Positions 42,890-53,901 of a stretch of 64,000 nucleotides of DNA are shown here, one piece after another; within the stretch, counting starts at the first letter, position 1; each line of letters opens with the position of its first letter. Made by a program: the position numbers and the translations under genes. Location: positions 124,001 to 188,000 of the forward strand of contig NBIV01000060.1 of the NCBI GenBank assembly GCA_003194525.1, in the 5' to 3' direction. Source of the stretch: Gracilariopsis chorda. Lineage: Eukaryota; Rhodophyta; Florideophyceae; Gracilariales; Gracilariaceae. The notes beneath the pieces were generated by a model. That model did not search any database. It saw nothing but the letters and a program-made list of their open reading frames with translations, and was not told the DNA's origin.

Positions 42890-43981
42890 TTGAAAGTGAC
42901 TCAGCTGAAAGATATTGTGATGCAGGTCTCAGGGGCTGGGCTGATAACACCAGTGGCGATCCTTGAACCCGTGAAGATTGGGGGCGCAATGCTGCCGCGG
43001 GCAACGCTTCAAAACTTTGATGAAGTGAAGAGATTGGGGGTCGCCGTGGGAGATTACGTTCGGGTGGATTGGAGAGGGGATGTAATCCCGATGGTTTTAA
43101 ACGTTGAGAAGAAAGGTGAAGAAGCAGAGCGCAACGAAACTACCCACCCGACAAACTGCCCGTCGTGCCGGTCGAAACTGAAGCATGGACGCGCGCCCGG
43201 AACGGATGCCCATCTCATACGATGCACAAACAATTTGACCTGCTCGTGGCAAACACTGGGAACACTGATCCATTCTTGTGGGCGAGATGCGATGGATATC
43301 CTGGGTCTTGGTAAGAAGACTGCAGAAAAACTAATTGAGTTGGGGGTTTTGACCAGTTGATGGGTTCAGGCTGATGCTGGATGACATTCTGAACTTGGAA
43401 GGCTTCGTTGAAAAAGTGCTTCGCAACTGTACGAGAACACTCAAGAAGTAGCATCAACCAGGAGCTTGGGATGGGTTTTGTTTGGGGTAGGGCTCTGGGT
43501 CGTGAGACGAACAGGTGCACGGGCATTTGCTGCGAAACTTGAGTCACTGCAAAATCTCTTAGAGATAGTCGCAAAGGAAAATGGTCTAGAAAATCTGATG
43601 GGAATAGCTGTTTTTGCGGAAAGAACGGCACAGGGTCTTCTTGAGTTTCTGAAGAAGGACAGGACGCTAAGGGAAATGAAGGCTCTGGCAGAGTTGGGAA
43701 CTCCAAATACCATCGTAACTGAAGCTGATATTGGAAAACTTGGGGTGATAGCGGTTGCCGGCGTGGCAGAGCGCAACTTTGTGTTCACCAGAAAGTTTGT
43801 CACACTGAGTCGGCCTAAAGTGATGAAATGGATAAAATGGTCCGGGGGATTCATAAAGAGTTCAGTCACGCACAAAACGCATTATGTTGAATTTGGACTT
43901 GATCCCGGCCAAACGCTTTTTAAAGCTCAGAGAAACAAGGTTCAAACGGTTCCAGAAGAGACGTTTCTCAGTCTGTTTTGA
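42890..43981 (+). pseudogene. NAD-dependent DNA ligase (LigA), C-terminal half, broken
   Basis: LigA seals nicks using NAD+ and is the bacterial-type ligase, rare in eukaryotes. Here the OB fold is present (LITPVAILEPVKIGG, RATLQNFDEVKRLGVAVGDY, GDVIPMVLN), then the four-Cys zinc region (NCPSCRSKLKHG, LIRCTNNLTC), the helix-hairpin-helix region (CGRDAMDILGLGKKTAEKLI; ALFGVGL-type LFGVGLWVVRRTGARAFAAK) and a BRCT domain (FVFTRKFVTLSRPKVMKWIK, WSGGFIKSSVTHKTHYVEFG). The adenylation domain is absent: similarity begins at 42890, just after the mobile block ends. A TGA ends the first frame at 43358-43360 and the phase shifts before 43466, so at least two breaks exist. Confidence 0.85.
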
Positions 43982-44821
43982 GATCAGCCCAGAGGAAGAG
44001 CAAAAACTGATTGTAAGCGTGAACAAGGAAAGTGATGACTGAACACTTATGGGGTTTGAACGGGACGCCACCGTTGCGATGAAATTGTGAGCTCTGCATA
44101 CTACAACTGAACTTCGAGAAAGAACATGATGCAGGGTTATGGCAACGCTGCCTTTGCTTTACTTTTATACATCCTGATTCTACTGCATGTACTCCGGCAT
44201 CTTTTCTAATAGATGATGGAAGCACTTTATGACCTCGTTCTCCTCGAAGAAGGGGTCTCTGCCTTGTGGTAAATGACATCGTAGCACCTTTGACCAATCT
44301 TGGCAAGTGATCGTGAAGGTTGCCGTAAGCTACAATGTGAAGCCATTTGCACTAGAAACGTTGCTTATCACTTGGACATCTACGTCTTCCGAAGGTGCTC
44401 AGGAGATGAGTGCAGAAACTGTCATTTCTTCAGCAGCTTCGATACTTGCCCATGCTGCGGGACTTGTGACGGAGATGACTGAAATGACTCGAAGTTGTTT
44501 GGCATCCTCAAAGGCATGCTCGACGTAAAGCAACGCAGTACGATAAATTGAACAGAGAATTTGCCCACCATCCATAAGGTTAGTACCACTTGTTTCACAA
44601 CTATCACTTACGCTTAGCTAAGTTGACCGCGGTGCAATGTGCTTGAGATTCGTCGGTGAAGATGCACTCGTACTTGTTCTTGCGCAGCAGTTCAGCTTTA
44701 GTTTCAAGCTGTGCTCTAGGTTACGCCTCGTGAAGGCAACCAGTTTCTGAATTTTTTTTGTCACAGCCCCTCTTGGTTTTTGGATCAATCCCCCCTTCGT
44801 TACGACAGTAACTAGTCAGAA
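43982..44821. other. Spacer, unassigned fragments
   Basis: No clear gene. Minus-strand stretches near 44300-44600 and 44640-44800 give peptide-like sequence (for example RKNKYECIFTDESQAH, resembling a Tc1-type SDES box) but too short to call. Confidence 0.25.
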
Positions 44822-46099
44822 TCACCTTGCGTGCTTTCTCTCGCCTGACGGTCCAGTCTCGCGGAGATCAACCAAGACGTAGAGGTGCTGTTGGTCTGCG
44901 TAGGATGCCCTAGCATTCACTGCGATTTGCACCTTCGTGTCCACCAGCTTCGTGAGAATCAGGTTTGTTACTGCCATGAGAGCGTAGTAAGAATCGCAAT
45001 ATCGTTCTGCTCCCTCGCTTGCAATCAAACAAATCGCATCCTGCACTCCTCCCATTCCAGAGGAATCGAAGTCAACTACTAGCTCGTCGCTCACAGCGTG
45101 TTCTTTCAAATCTGTACTTCGTGAACCGGTTGAGGCGGTCGATGGCGAATCTGACGAAGACACCCCAGGGAATGTGACCTCACTTAAAGCATAAGAAAAA
45201 GTAATCTGCTTCTCATCGTCATGCATCGAATCATGCCGCGAAGACATGGCTCTGAGTAATGGCGGTTCTTGTGAATAACAGTCTTCTCCATGGGGTATGT
45301 GTGCCTTTGATTCTAAGTAGTCATCGCTGACGCCATGAGCATCATCTATTTGTACAGTACATTCTGTGATGTAGAAATCCCTAGAAGGTGGGTCGAAGGG
45401 ACTGGCCTGTAAGCTCACTTCTAGTCTCGTAGGTCTCCAGTTTCCTTCGAAGCGGTTAGAACGGAGGCTTCGGTATCTACGCTGAATTTCAATAATGCAT
45501 CAGAGGGCGAGAAGTCATTCATTCCTGGGCGATGGCAGAACATTTGGTCATGAAAAGGGTCTGAACTACGGTTGCTTTCATTCATTTGAAAGAACTGGGC
45601 TCTCTTGTTTCTGCTCCAGATACCAGTGGTGTGTCTTCCCCAGAAGCCCGGGTGTGTATCATTTCTCATATTCTTCTCTGCTGTAAAGCAGTTCTTGGTA
45701 CTCATCGGAAGTGCTCGTGGTATCCATAGTTTCCTTAGCAAATGCGTCACTTTGGCTGATTGGAGTGGTAATAACGTGTTCTGATTCGATCGAGGAAGAG
45801 CGTTTTACGTAAATGCTGCCCATAACCTCTCTGGTAAGTCTGTTTTCCTGCCCGCTTCCTAACTTTTGTGGGATCCGTTGTTGACCTCTTCCGTTTTTCT
45901 TTGCTTTAGGTTCTGCCAAGCCTTCTTCAGTGTGACATAAATCTGGAATGATTACCGGGCTGAACTTGGCATGCTCTGGGTGATATACCTCACCAATCTG
46001 CCCATCATTTGGATGGATTGTACGTCTAGCAGTCGTATTGGTATCCATATAGGTCGGTAGCCCTTCGCATGTATCCCCAATGTCATCAAAACTCAGCAT
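44822..46099 (-). CDS. Unrecognised minus-strand coding region, frame-disrupted
   Basis: Three frames overlap end to end: 46099-45659, 45750-45421 and 45418-44822. The first and third are in the same phase and the middle one is shifted, a pattern left by two compensating indels or by an unspliced middle part. The products are Ser/Thr/Asp/Glu-rich, with LPTYMDTNTTARRT near the start and ALMAVTNLILTKLVDTKVQI near the end. No family is recognised. It may be a host gene or an accessory frame of a decayed transposon. Confidence 0.35.
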
Positions 46100-46225
46100 G
46101 ACAAGAAGAAGAAGATTTAGCTATCGTTGGGAAAGCTATGCCAACTTGGAAAACAGACAGAGGGAAGACACCTGCTCCCACTTCCAACAAAAGGGGGCGT
46201 AATATTCAACTCAATCCAAAATTTG

Positions 46226-46270
46226 GAAATTTGTGGTTATATTTGGATTCCAAATACAACCACAAATTTC
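46226..46270. repeat. 45-bp near-perfect palindrome left of the Mutator-like element
   Basis: GAAATTTGTGGTT-a-TATTTGGA pairs with TCCAAATA-c-AACCACAAATTTC around a short centre, with one internal mismatch. It lies about 90 bp outside the left end of the Mutator-like element and directly before a CAGTGGCCCGTGCACG stretch that could be an older transposon end. Confidence 0.75.
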
Positions 46271-46348
46271 AGTGGCCCGTGCACGCCGCGCGTGTGCCAC
46301 TGCGCGGCTGCGCTGGTGTAGATTATAGAACGAGGTAACCACTTACCG

Positions 46349-46357
46349 CAAGAACTC
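46349..46357. repeat. 9-bp target-site duplication, left copy
   Basis: CAAGAACTC, identical to 54142-54150. Confidence 0.95.
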
Positions 46358-46597
46358 GGGAAAGGGCTAAACTACACGACGTAGATAGTGTAGGCGAGTC
46401 AGCGCGCATTTGCACCAATAAAAAGAGAGAGTCAGCGGGCACGTGCCACGGCGAGCTGCACAAGTGCCCGTGCCACTTCAGATCTTACTGTAGCCAATAA
46501 TACGCCCCTATTTTGGATTTCAACCAGTAGATCCGCAGAGTCAGAGCATTCCCTCTATCCCTGCTCTCTCCGGCCGCCAAGTCAGCACAACGTAAAT
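46358..46597 (+). repeat. MULE left terminal inverted repeat (240 bp)
   Basis: It starts GGGAAAGGGCTAAACTACAC. It is about 99% identical to the reverse complement of 53902-54141 and contains an internal inverted pair around GCACGTGCCACGG and CCCGTGCCACTT. Confidence 0.95.
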
Positions 46598-46777
46598 GAG
46601 ATGTAGATGCAGTCGAGGTTACCGCGCGGCGTCGTCAAAATGTGTGGGAATGACAGATACGTCAGGAACTACGTCCTCCTTCACACCTTCGACGACCCTT
46701 TCAAAGACTGCTGACTCTCTCTACGTCCCAATCTCCTTCCCGGACCGCTCTCGTGTACTGTTCTATTGCTTTGAGCA

Positions 46778-49226
46778 ATGGAGCAAAACAAAGCGTCTGA
46801 CTACGTAGATATTCTCCCAGAACATGAACTTTATGAAACCTTTACGTCGTTCTGGGAGAATCTTGAAAAGCGTACGCAAATGCGCATCAGTGATGGCTCT
46901 GCGAGTTCCGAAGTCCTCTTTGCGGTTGTGAAGGACCATGTAGCCAGAATCTTGATCGCAGAAGGCAAAGAAACATCACCGGTTTTTTTTGGTACACAGT
47001 TCAAAACCTGACTCGGAAATGTGTAGCGATTTGATCTCAACAGCTGTTTTGAACATGGTACCTTCTATTGATGTGGCTTTTGCCTCATGTTCTATTGGAG
47101 TGATGCTGACAAGGCTATCGAAGTCATTCAAGGGAAAGAAGGGAAACATACCGGAAGAGGATTTGGAAGTGTTCAAGAAGTGCTTTACCTTTAAAGGTAA
47201 TGGTGATACAGAGATAAACACCGTTCTAGTCCCATTGAACGTGTCTAACAGCCATTGGGGTGTTTTGGTAGGGAAGAAAATTGTCAATGCGGCGCGAGGA
47301 ACGCAACGATGGACGGTTTGGTTTGGAGACAGTCTTGGAATGTCTGTTGATCGAAGGATTATGAAACTGTTCTCTTTCTTGTTTCCCTTTTGCCTCACAG
47401 GAGATGAAGTGCTACGTGCGGTGATATCGGAGCGGAACTACATGCTACAGGTAAAAGGGTTGAAGCGACAAAAGGACTCGCACAGCTGTGGTTGCTATGT
47501 TGTTTCCCTTTTCACCATGTTCAGTGCGGACCACGGCTGTATCCCGAAGCGAACCTACGCCTCTGGGTACAGCCGAGCATTGACTGAGAGGATTCGATGG
47601 ATGTCCATTAGAATCCGGATTCTACACATACTCATGGCGAAGGAGTTCTTTCAAACCGACATTGTTATTGAAACAATGGTCGTACGGCTCCGGTCAGAGC
47701 ATCGTTTAGAACTCCTTCGCATGAGGAAGGAAGGTAAAAAACGGCAGCGTACGAAACGAAGCGTGGAGCGGAGCATTGGGATGCAGACTGGAAAGGAAGA
47801 AGCTGGAAAGGAAGAGGGAACGGATGTGAATACAGTTCTGGGAGAACGAAAAGCAGGAGAAGGAAGGGTCGTGGATCTTCAGCCAATGCCGTTGGGTACG
47901 CGCGACTCTGAGGCGCGTGCTATACGGAAAAGCCAGCGAACAAAGCGTGTTCATGAGCTGAACCAAAGTTCTGTTCAGAGCAGTGGGATGTGTCTACCCC
48001 TGAAGATTCGCATGAAGCGACGAGTGCAGTTTTCTGATTCTGCTCCGGTTGTAGCGGACATTGTGAACACATTGATTGAGATATGTGTATCACAGCGCTC
48101 CGAGATGGTGCACAAAGCGCTAGGTGAGAAAACTGGAAGAAGTTCTGAAGTAAGTGGAGCATCAGGTGTAGAAGAGGAGCAGGAAATGATTCAGACTGGA
48201 GAAGGTAGTGAAGTAGACATGGAAATTGACGGACATTCACCAGCAAAGACGATCAGTCGGACACAGGCACAGGTAGAAGTTGAAGCTGAAGAAGGAGCGA
48301 AGAATACCGCGGCGCCTTCCGAGCTGAACGCAGAAACTGAAAAACATATTGAAGAGAAGAAGCAGGCTTCTGAGAATGGTGGTCAAGCTCAAGAGCTCAA
48401 TGAAGAGCTGGCAGCCTGTTCTGACGCTCAGATACAGGAGAAGCCGCACATGGAGCTACCATCAATGACTATGTGTGAAGGACGCACTACCAAGACCGGG
48501 TCATGCACTGAGGATCAGGCAGACGTCCAAGAGACATTTGAAAACAATGGAAGGCGTTTATGGGTTGATGTGAAACTTGAGGACGGTAGTGAATGTAAGA
48601 CAGAACTTGCGATGTCAAACGAGAGGCTTGTCTCAGCTCTGAAAGGTTTAAAGGAGGTCTTTGACCTCCCTGCACTGGTTGCCTACATCGCTAAGAACTT
48701 TGGCTACCTTTATGGTGTACAATACTTCTCAGTGTTGCAGACGAGGAAGTCGAGGTCGTCTGCGCTGCTCACCGGAAAATTGCGGTGTCTGCGGCACAAG
48801 TCGCAGTGCCGCTCCAACATTCGAGCAAAGTTCTATCCCATGGAGAGATGTTGGGTAATTGAACAGGACCTGATACACACGCACACACCCCAACAACTTC
48901 CATGCCCCGATGATGTTGTAAGAAGGAGGTTTGAGGGCATTCGCTCCTCTTTAGCCTCCCGTCTACAAGAATGGGAAGAGCACATACGGAAAAATGGAGA
49001 ATATGTACGTCTGTCATGCATATTTCGAACCATACCCCCCTTCCAGGGAGCCGAGTTCTACAACAGCTCATCATGCTACCTCCTAGAGCATTCACATGGT
49101 CCTTTATCTCAAAGCAATGCAGAAACAGGAAGCGAAGACGATATGGCGTATGGCGACTCCAGTGGGGCTGAGGACTTTTATCCCTTCTATTGCGTGTTGC
49201 ATAGCACAAAATGCCCTGAGAGGTGA
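46778..49226 (+). CDS. MULE-encoded Ulp1/C48-type cysteine protease
   Basis: The frame from 46778 (MEQNKASDYVDILPEHELYE) joins the long frame open from 46989 to 49226 at a T8 run (46983-46990); with T7 it is one protein of about 815 residues. The C48 (SUMO/NEDD8-protease) triad is visible: His in NVSNSHWGVLVGKK (codon 47253), Asp in WFGDSLGM (codon 47328) and Cys in KDSHSCGCYVVSLF (codon 47487). The C-terminal half is basic, then acidic, ending in a FLYWCH/FAR1-like Cys-His region (RCLRHKSQCRSNIRAKFYP ... LIHTHTP). Ulp1 domains are carried by Mutator elements of several lineages and may act on SUMO-like modifiers of chromatin. The frame ends at TGA, and the same phase stays open for 1 kb beyond it. 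Confidence 0.82.
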
Positions 49227-49562
49227 GGTGTTTTTGATGGCCGTGCTTCGCAAAGAGCAGTTCACGAACCCAAACCTGAGCTTTGGAAGCAACACTCCTC
49301 GGTTTCACAGGAAGGAGGTAGGCCGTTTTCCAATCTACCGAAGAGGCCGCAGCAAGGACCTATCTCAAGGGAAGGCATCGGGAAAGGTGGCGTAAACGAT
49401 GTAAAATGCTCGGATGGACTTCTGGATAATGCGTTTAACGTCGAGAGTGGCGTAAGAGGCGATTTTGGCATTAGCTCTTTTGAAGCTGACCCCCCTGCTG
49501 CTTCTCCGAACTCCTCAACACAAACAGTAGACGCGAAATGCGAGCGTGCACGCCACAGCGCT

Positions 49563-50225
49563 GTGGGCGCCGAATTAGGCTCAAAAATGAGTGAGGAGAG
49601 TGAAACTCTCAACGCAAACGTTGCATATGCGCAGCAGGTTTCAGATGAGCAATCCGTTGAAGAAGAGGAGGCGCTGCTGATTGATCGATTCTTAGATGAC
49701 GAAGAAGAGGTTCCTTCATGCTTCTTCGAAGACTCTGATGGTGGCATCCTGAATGAAGAAGAATCAGAACCAAAGGAGAAAGATATCCTTGGAGGGAAAG
49801 ACGAAAAGTACTGGACAGAAGATGGTGATGAAGAACTGGGCACGGAATCCGTACAGAACACGATACCGAATGAGAGAATTGAGGAGTGTTTTAAAGCAGC
49901 AGTCTTAGCCTATCTGGAAACCCTTCCTTTCAATGCTCCTGGTGTCACGGTTCTGAAGGAAGTTCAATTTATCGCGGACTGCTTCGGGTACAGCTTATTC
50001 GTAAGGACTTCTATATACTTTGGAGAACGAAAGCGATCTCCGGATAAGGCAAAGTCTCCCAAGAGTCGTGGTGCTGAACGTGGGAATAGAAGGGTGCTGA
50101 AGAAGGGAATCTTGAAGTGCGATCAATACAATAACAAGATGACGCGATGCCTCTTCTCGATAACGATTAAGACGGAGGATTCTGGGCAGGAGGAAGATGG
50201 TGGAATGATCTACGTGGCTAATTGA
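49563..50225 (+). CDS. MULE acidic and N-terminal zinc-binding part of the transposase
   Basis: This is a 220-residue acidic frame in the same phase as both neighbours. The end (LKCDQYNNKMTRCLFSITIK, then YVAN, TGA, NGCKHGHGP) looks like the Cys-Cys-His-His WRKY-GCM1 finger that precedes Mutator transposases, split by the TGA at 50223-50225. The phase is open from 49227 through 52520 apart from this TGA, so it is probably the N-terminal part of the transposase protein rather than a separate gene. Confidence 0.6.
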   Translation: MGAELGSKMSEESETLNANVAYAQQVSDEQSVEEEEALLIDRFLDDEEEVPSCFFEDSDGGILNEEESEPKEKDILGGKDEKYWTEDGDEELGTESVQNTIPNERIEECFKAAVLAYLETLPFNAPGVTVLKEVQFIADCFGYSLFVRTSIYFGERKRSPDKAKSPKSRGAERGNRRVLKKGILKCDQYNNKMTRCLFSITIKTEDSGQEEDGGMIYVAN

Positions 50226-50288
50226 AATGGTTGTAAACATGGTCATGGTCCCTCTGGGAGCTTTGGAATTAGACATCTCAAGCCGAAA

Positions 50289-52520
50289 ATGCGTTCTGAA
50301 GCGATACAGATGACGAACGATTTGCATATGAGCTTTAGAGATACCATACGATACCTGGAAGACAAGTACAATCAGAAGATAAATCCGGTATCGGCGAGGA
50401 AGAAGTTGAGGTATGCTTCCTTCACAAGCAATCCCCGCGGTTTGGAATGTGTAAGGTTGTGTGATCTGCTCTTTTCGTTGAGCCAGGAGGATGCAGGGAA
50501 TAAGGTATTCTTCGCTGCGGATGATTCGGGTAGGATGAAGTACGCTTGTTGGTCGTTTCGAGAGTGGATGGAAGACTACCAGAAGTTCGGCATTGTTCCG
50601 GGGGTATCTATTGATTGTAAAGCCATAGCCAATAGATACGGTTTCCCTCTGGTCACCATTAATGGAAGAGCCAATGATGGTCATGTGTTGACATTTTTCA
50701 TGGGGTATATGTGCTCCGAAACAGAAGAGGACTTCGTACGAATTCTGTCCTACTTCAAGTCTATAGTCGCCGTCTCACCGGCGATGGTAGTGATGGACCA
50801 GAACACTGCGTGTATAAATGCAGCTGAGAAGGTGTTCAATTCGTCCTATATAAGCCTCGACGAATGGCATCTGAACGAGAATCAGAAGAAGAATGTGGCC
50901 AATTGGTGTAGAAAGATTGGTAAGATGGAGTGGATGCACGATATGAAGAAAGACCTGTTCAACCTCAGAAAGTCATATACGTCGGAAACGTTTTTCGAAA
51001 GGAGAAGAATGCTAGAATGCAAGTACTTTGATGCTTTTGACGATCGTCTCCCTGTGTGGTATAAGTACTTGTACAACTATAAGCCGCATATGCTGGTGTC
51101 TTGCTTCCGAAACGCGGCTATACCTACCCGTTACATGTTCCAAGGAACTGGCTACACCGAATCTTCTAACTCTGCATACAAGAAGATCATTATATCGAAG
51201 AAGATTCCCTTGTGCAAGGTTCCTTTGGAGGTTCGGCGTATATCCCAAGAACGGGCTGATACCCGGAACTTGGAGCTTGTAAGAACCTTATCTTCTCAAA
51301 GTGGGAGATATCGGAAGACAAGAGAGCTTGAGCACTTTCTACCTGTAGAAGTTGTAGACAGCCTGGTGGCTGAGTACACGAACTACGCCTTGGCGCACTT
51401 CGTAGATTTGAGCTTTAAGCCCTCGAAGAACTACATTCTTTCCAGCACAGAGGTTGTGGATTATTCACAGGAAGCGTGGCCGGAAGCAATCAGAAACCTG
51501 GAAAGTAGTTCAACCCCAGCAATGGGACCTGTAGCTCGCTTTAAGTTGAAATGGGGAAGCCATCTGAGTCAGAACCGGAATGCGTCGGTGGATGAAGAGC
51601 GCTCATCACAGGAGACTGTTGTGCAATTCTCAAAAAGGTATACGGGGTCGGGGGATGACGTTAAGGCAGAGTTTCTTGGTGTCTGTTCCTGTGGGCAGCC
51701 CTGGTCCGTTGGTTTTGCTTGTCGTCACATGGTTCGATGTGCTGTGGTTTATCAGGAAGAACGTCTGCGTTTCCCTGAACTACGAAACATACTAGGATAC
51801 TTCATACCTCTTGAAGCGCTTTTCTCTACATACTGGAGAAAAGATACTTCTGCTATGACAGTCCCATACTTGGCGAAACTCAGGTCAAAGACCCGATACT
51901 TCAACAACGAGGAGATGGATTACCGACTACGCCGTTTTGATGAGTCGACGGAGAAAGAGTTTATCCCCATTGACTCAGATATACTTAGAACCAGTAGAGA
52001 AGACTCGGAAGTAGATGGGTACAATACGTACATGGAAGGAAAAAACCTCTACGATGCTTTACATCGACAAGCTACTGGAATTGGACGTGTTGCGGTGAGT
52101 GGAGTTCTACGTCTTTTAAGGGATGCCATCGCGGACATTCAGCAAGGAAAAGCGACACACTTCGAAGCTAGAGGTACCTTTAAAACAAGGCTGGCTTCAT
52201 TAACAGAACACGCGGAAGAAACAGAGAACACTGTCACTTTACTGCATCCATCGTCTTCTACAAAAGATTTCAGTTCATCAGGGATCCGTCCGCCAAACAA
52301 TGGACGCCACAGAGCACAACGGAGAAAGAAAAGCTCCTTGGAGCGCACGAGAAAGCGAGCGAGGACAAGCCCACATTCATCCCAGGAAGTGTGTCAGAAA
52401 GACTGTCACCCACCTTTAACATCCTCAGAACCAGCTGTGACACCCTCAACTTCCATAGCCCAAGACGTGCAAGACAAAGCACTTCGAATTATGTCAAAGT
52501 CTCTCGGACACATCCACTAG
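50289..52520 (+). CDS. MULE transposase (DDE, SWIM zinc finger)
   Basis: This 743-residue protein cuts and joins the element's ends. It has the Mutator DDE core: VSIDCKAIANRYGFPLVTIN (Asp codon 50613), FMGYMCSETEEDF, MVVMDQNTACINAAEKVF (Asp codon 50796) and SLDEWHLNENQKKNV with the W-x-H-type box near 50862. The SWIM finger follows (FLGVCSCGQPWSVGFACRHM, C-x-C...C-x-H). The C-terminal tail is basic, with RRKKSSLERTRKRAR. The frame is intact from its ATG to TAG 52518-52520. With perfect target duplications and near-identical ends, the element could be active or very recently so. Confidence 0.93.
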   Translation: MRSEAIQMTNDLHMSFRDTIRYLEDKYNQKINPVSARKKLRYASFTSNPRGLECVRLCDLLFSLSQEDAGNKVFFAADDSGRMKYACWSFREWMEDYQKFGIVPGVSIDCKAIANRYGFPLVTINGRANDGHVLTFFMGYMCSETEEDFVRILSYFKSIVAVSPAMVVMDQNTACINAAEKVFNSSYISLDEWHLNENQKKNVANWCRKIGKMEWMHDMKKDLFNLRKSYTSETFFERRRMLECKYFDAFDDRLPVWYKYLYNYKPHMLVSCFRNAAIPTRYMFQGTGYTESSNSAYKKIIISKKIPLCKVPLEVRRISQERADTRNLELVRTLSSQSGRYRKTRELEHFLPVEVVDSLVAEYTNYALAHFVDLSFKPSKNYILSSTEVVDYSQEAWPEAIRNLESSSTPAMGPVARFKLKWGSHLSQNRNASVDEERSSQETVVQFSKRYTGSGDDVKAEFLGVCSCGQPWSVGFACRHMVRCAVVYQEERLRFPELRNILGYFIPLEALFSTYWRKDTSAMTVPYLAKLRSKTRYFNNEEMDYRLRRFDESTEKEFIPIDSDILRTSREDSEVDGYNTYMEGKNLYDALHRQATGIGRVAVSGVLRLLRDAIADIQQGKATHFEARGTFKTRLASLTEHAEETENTVTLLHPSSSTKDFSSSGIRPPNNGRHRAQRRKKSSLERTRKRARTSPHSSQEVCQKDCHPPLTSSEPAVTPSTSIAQDVQDKALRIMSKSLGHIH

Positions 52521-52808
52521 CTGTAGCATTGACCACAGGCGTTTGATCCCTTTCCTTCTTTCATAATTTCTTTGAGCTCTTTCTGTTCTTCATAAAGGCC
52601 TTGAGGTCTTGCTTCTTTCGCCTTCTGCTTCACTTTAATTCTTTATTCAACTTCTAGATATCGTCGCGTATTCTAAAACCTCGTCCAAGAACGTGTGAAC
52701 AGTCTTTCTTGCATCTTAGAACCCCGAAATGGAAGCCCAGTTGGAATTGTTTTATGCACCTCGATCACTGAAGAGCCAACGTATCTTTGAAAAGACTAAA
52801 CAATAGTA
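52521..52808. other. Space between convergent MULE genes
   Basis: These 288 bp between the end of the transposase and the end of the minus-strand frame show no gene. Confidence 0.4.
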
Positions 52809-53894
52809 TCACCTGAACTCATGAACAGCAATCGGAGATGCAGTTTCTTCCGACTTAACTTCAACTGTCCCCAACAGTACTTCAGGTCCATGCTGGTTCA
52901 CGTCGGACTCGTCAATCCCAGTTACACAACTCGAATCTCTTGTTATAGCTTCAGTCGTTGCACGGTCCACACGCACGTTTTCTGTGAGCATACCTTCTGC
53001 GACCACAATGGGAGACTGCTCTGAGTCGACCTGTTGAATGTCACCTGATTCCTCAACGACTGCTTGACCGTATACCTTATCCGGATCGACAACATCTTCA
53101 TAGTCTTCTTCAATATCAGAATGAGCATCAAGGTCTGCGGGTCTCCCTTCCGCAGTTAAGTGAAGCTCCTCCACTTCGTCCCGAACATCGAACTCAACAG
53201 GCGCTTGACCGCTCAGGCCCTCATCTTCCTCATCAGCTTCGTCGTACTCATCATCATCCTCTCCTACGACATTGAGAGTAACAAAAGCCAGTACAGGTGG
53301 CTCTGCTTCAAAGTCCTCGTTGCCACCATACTCTTCCCTTTTGGCATCAACTTCTTCAATGTACTCCTCGTCTGCACCCTCCTCAGCACCTCCTCCCTCA
53401 ACAACAGCCGCATCTACATCAACTACGAGTCTGGGAATTGATTCTTGTTCCTGCTCTTGCGATGTGTCCACATCTTCGGTAGGCATTCCAGCATCTTGCC
53501 CTTTAGCTTCGCCCTCGACATCGAAAGCAGTCGCTTCTGTTTCAACTACGCGCTATTGGCCAGTCGCAGAGATCTCGTCGTCTTCTCCTTCGGCCTTTTC
53601 GAGTTTGTGGAGCTCAGTTTCCACTGGATTCTCTGTACTGCCGCCATCATCCACCTGCGTTGCGATCACCACGACTTCCTCCGCAACAGGTTCGATGGTC
53701 CCTAGATCCAAATTGTGCTCTCGAGGCTCATCTTCGGTAATTGGGTAGGCGTCATCCCCAGCCTTGTCCACTGGGTCCTGGGCCGTAGTGTCCTCTGCAA
53801 CGCCAATAATACCCACCGCACGATCACGATTCCCTAATCCTCTTCTTCCTCGGATACGCTCACCCGTTTGCACAAAGATGGCGCCAAATGGCAA
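52809..53894 (-). CDS. MULE acidic second protein, convergent to transposase
   Basis: One minus-strand phase is open from ATG 53894 (MPFGAIFVQTGERIRGRRG) to 52809, broken only by a TAG at 53553-53555. The product of about 360 residues is extremely acidic (DEEYIEEVDAKREE, EDDDEYDEADEEDEG). It starts just inside the right inverted repeat, so that repeat would act as its promoter, and it converges on the transposase gene. MuDR of maize has the same convergent two-gene plan (mudrA/mudrB), but no sequence similarity to mudrB can be claimed. Confidence 0.55.
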
Positions 53895-53901
53895 TTATGA
53901 T

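Noticed and set aside
44640-44800. Tc1-type transposase piece (IFTDES box)
   Set aside because: Only a short peptide resembles the family; too little for a call.
46270-46290. Left end of the hAT element at 54-57 kb
   Set aside because: CAGTGGCCCGTGCACG looks like a hAT end but no matching right end was found near 57.2-59.2 kb.
27721-50225. TGA read as tryptophan (alternative genetic code)
   Set aside because: The PsbP-like gene, the hAT transposase and the pogo transposase all end naturally at TGA, and host genes use TGG for Trp. The in-frame TGA codons lie only in relics or transposons.
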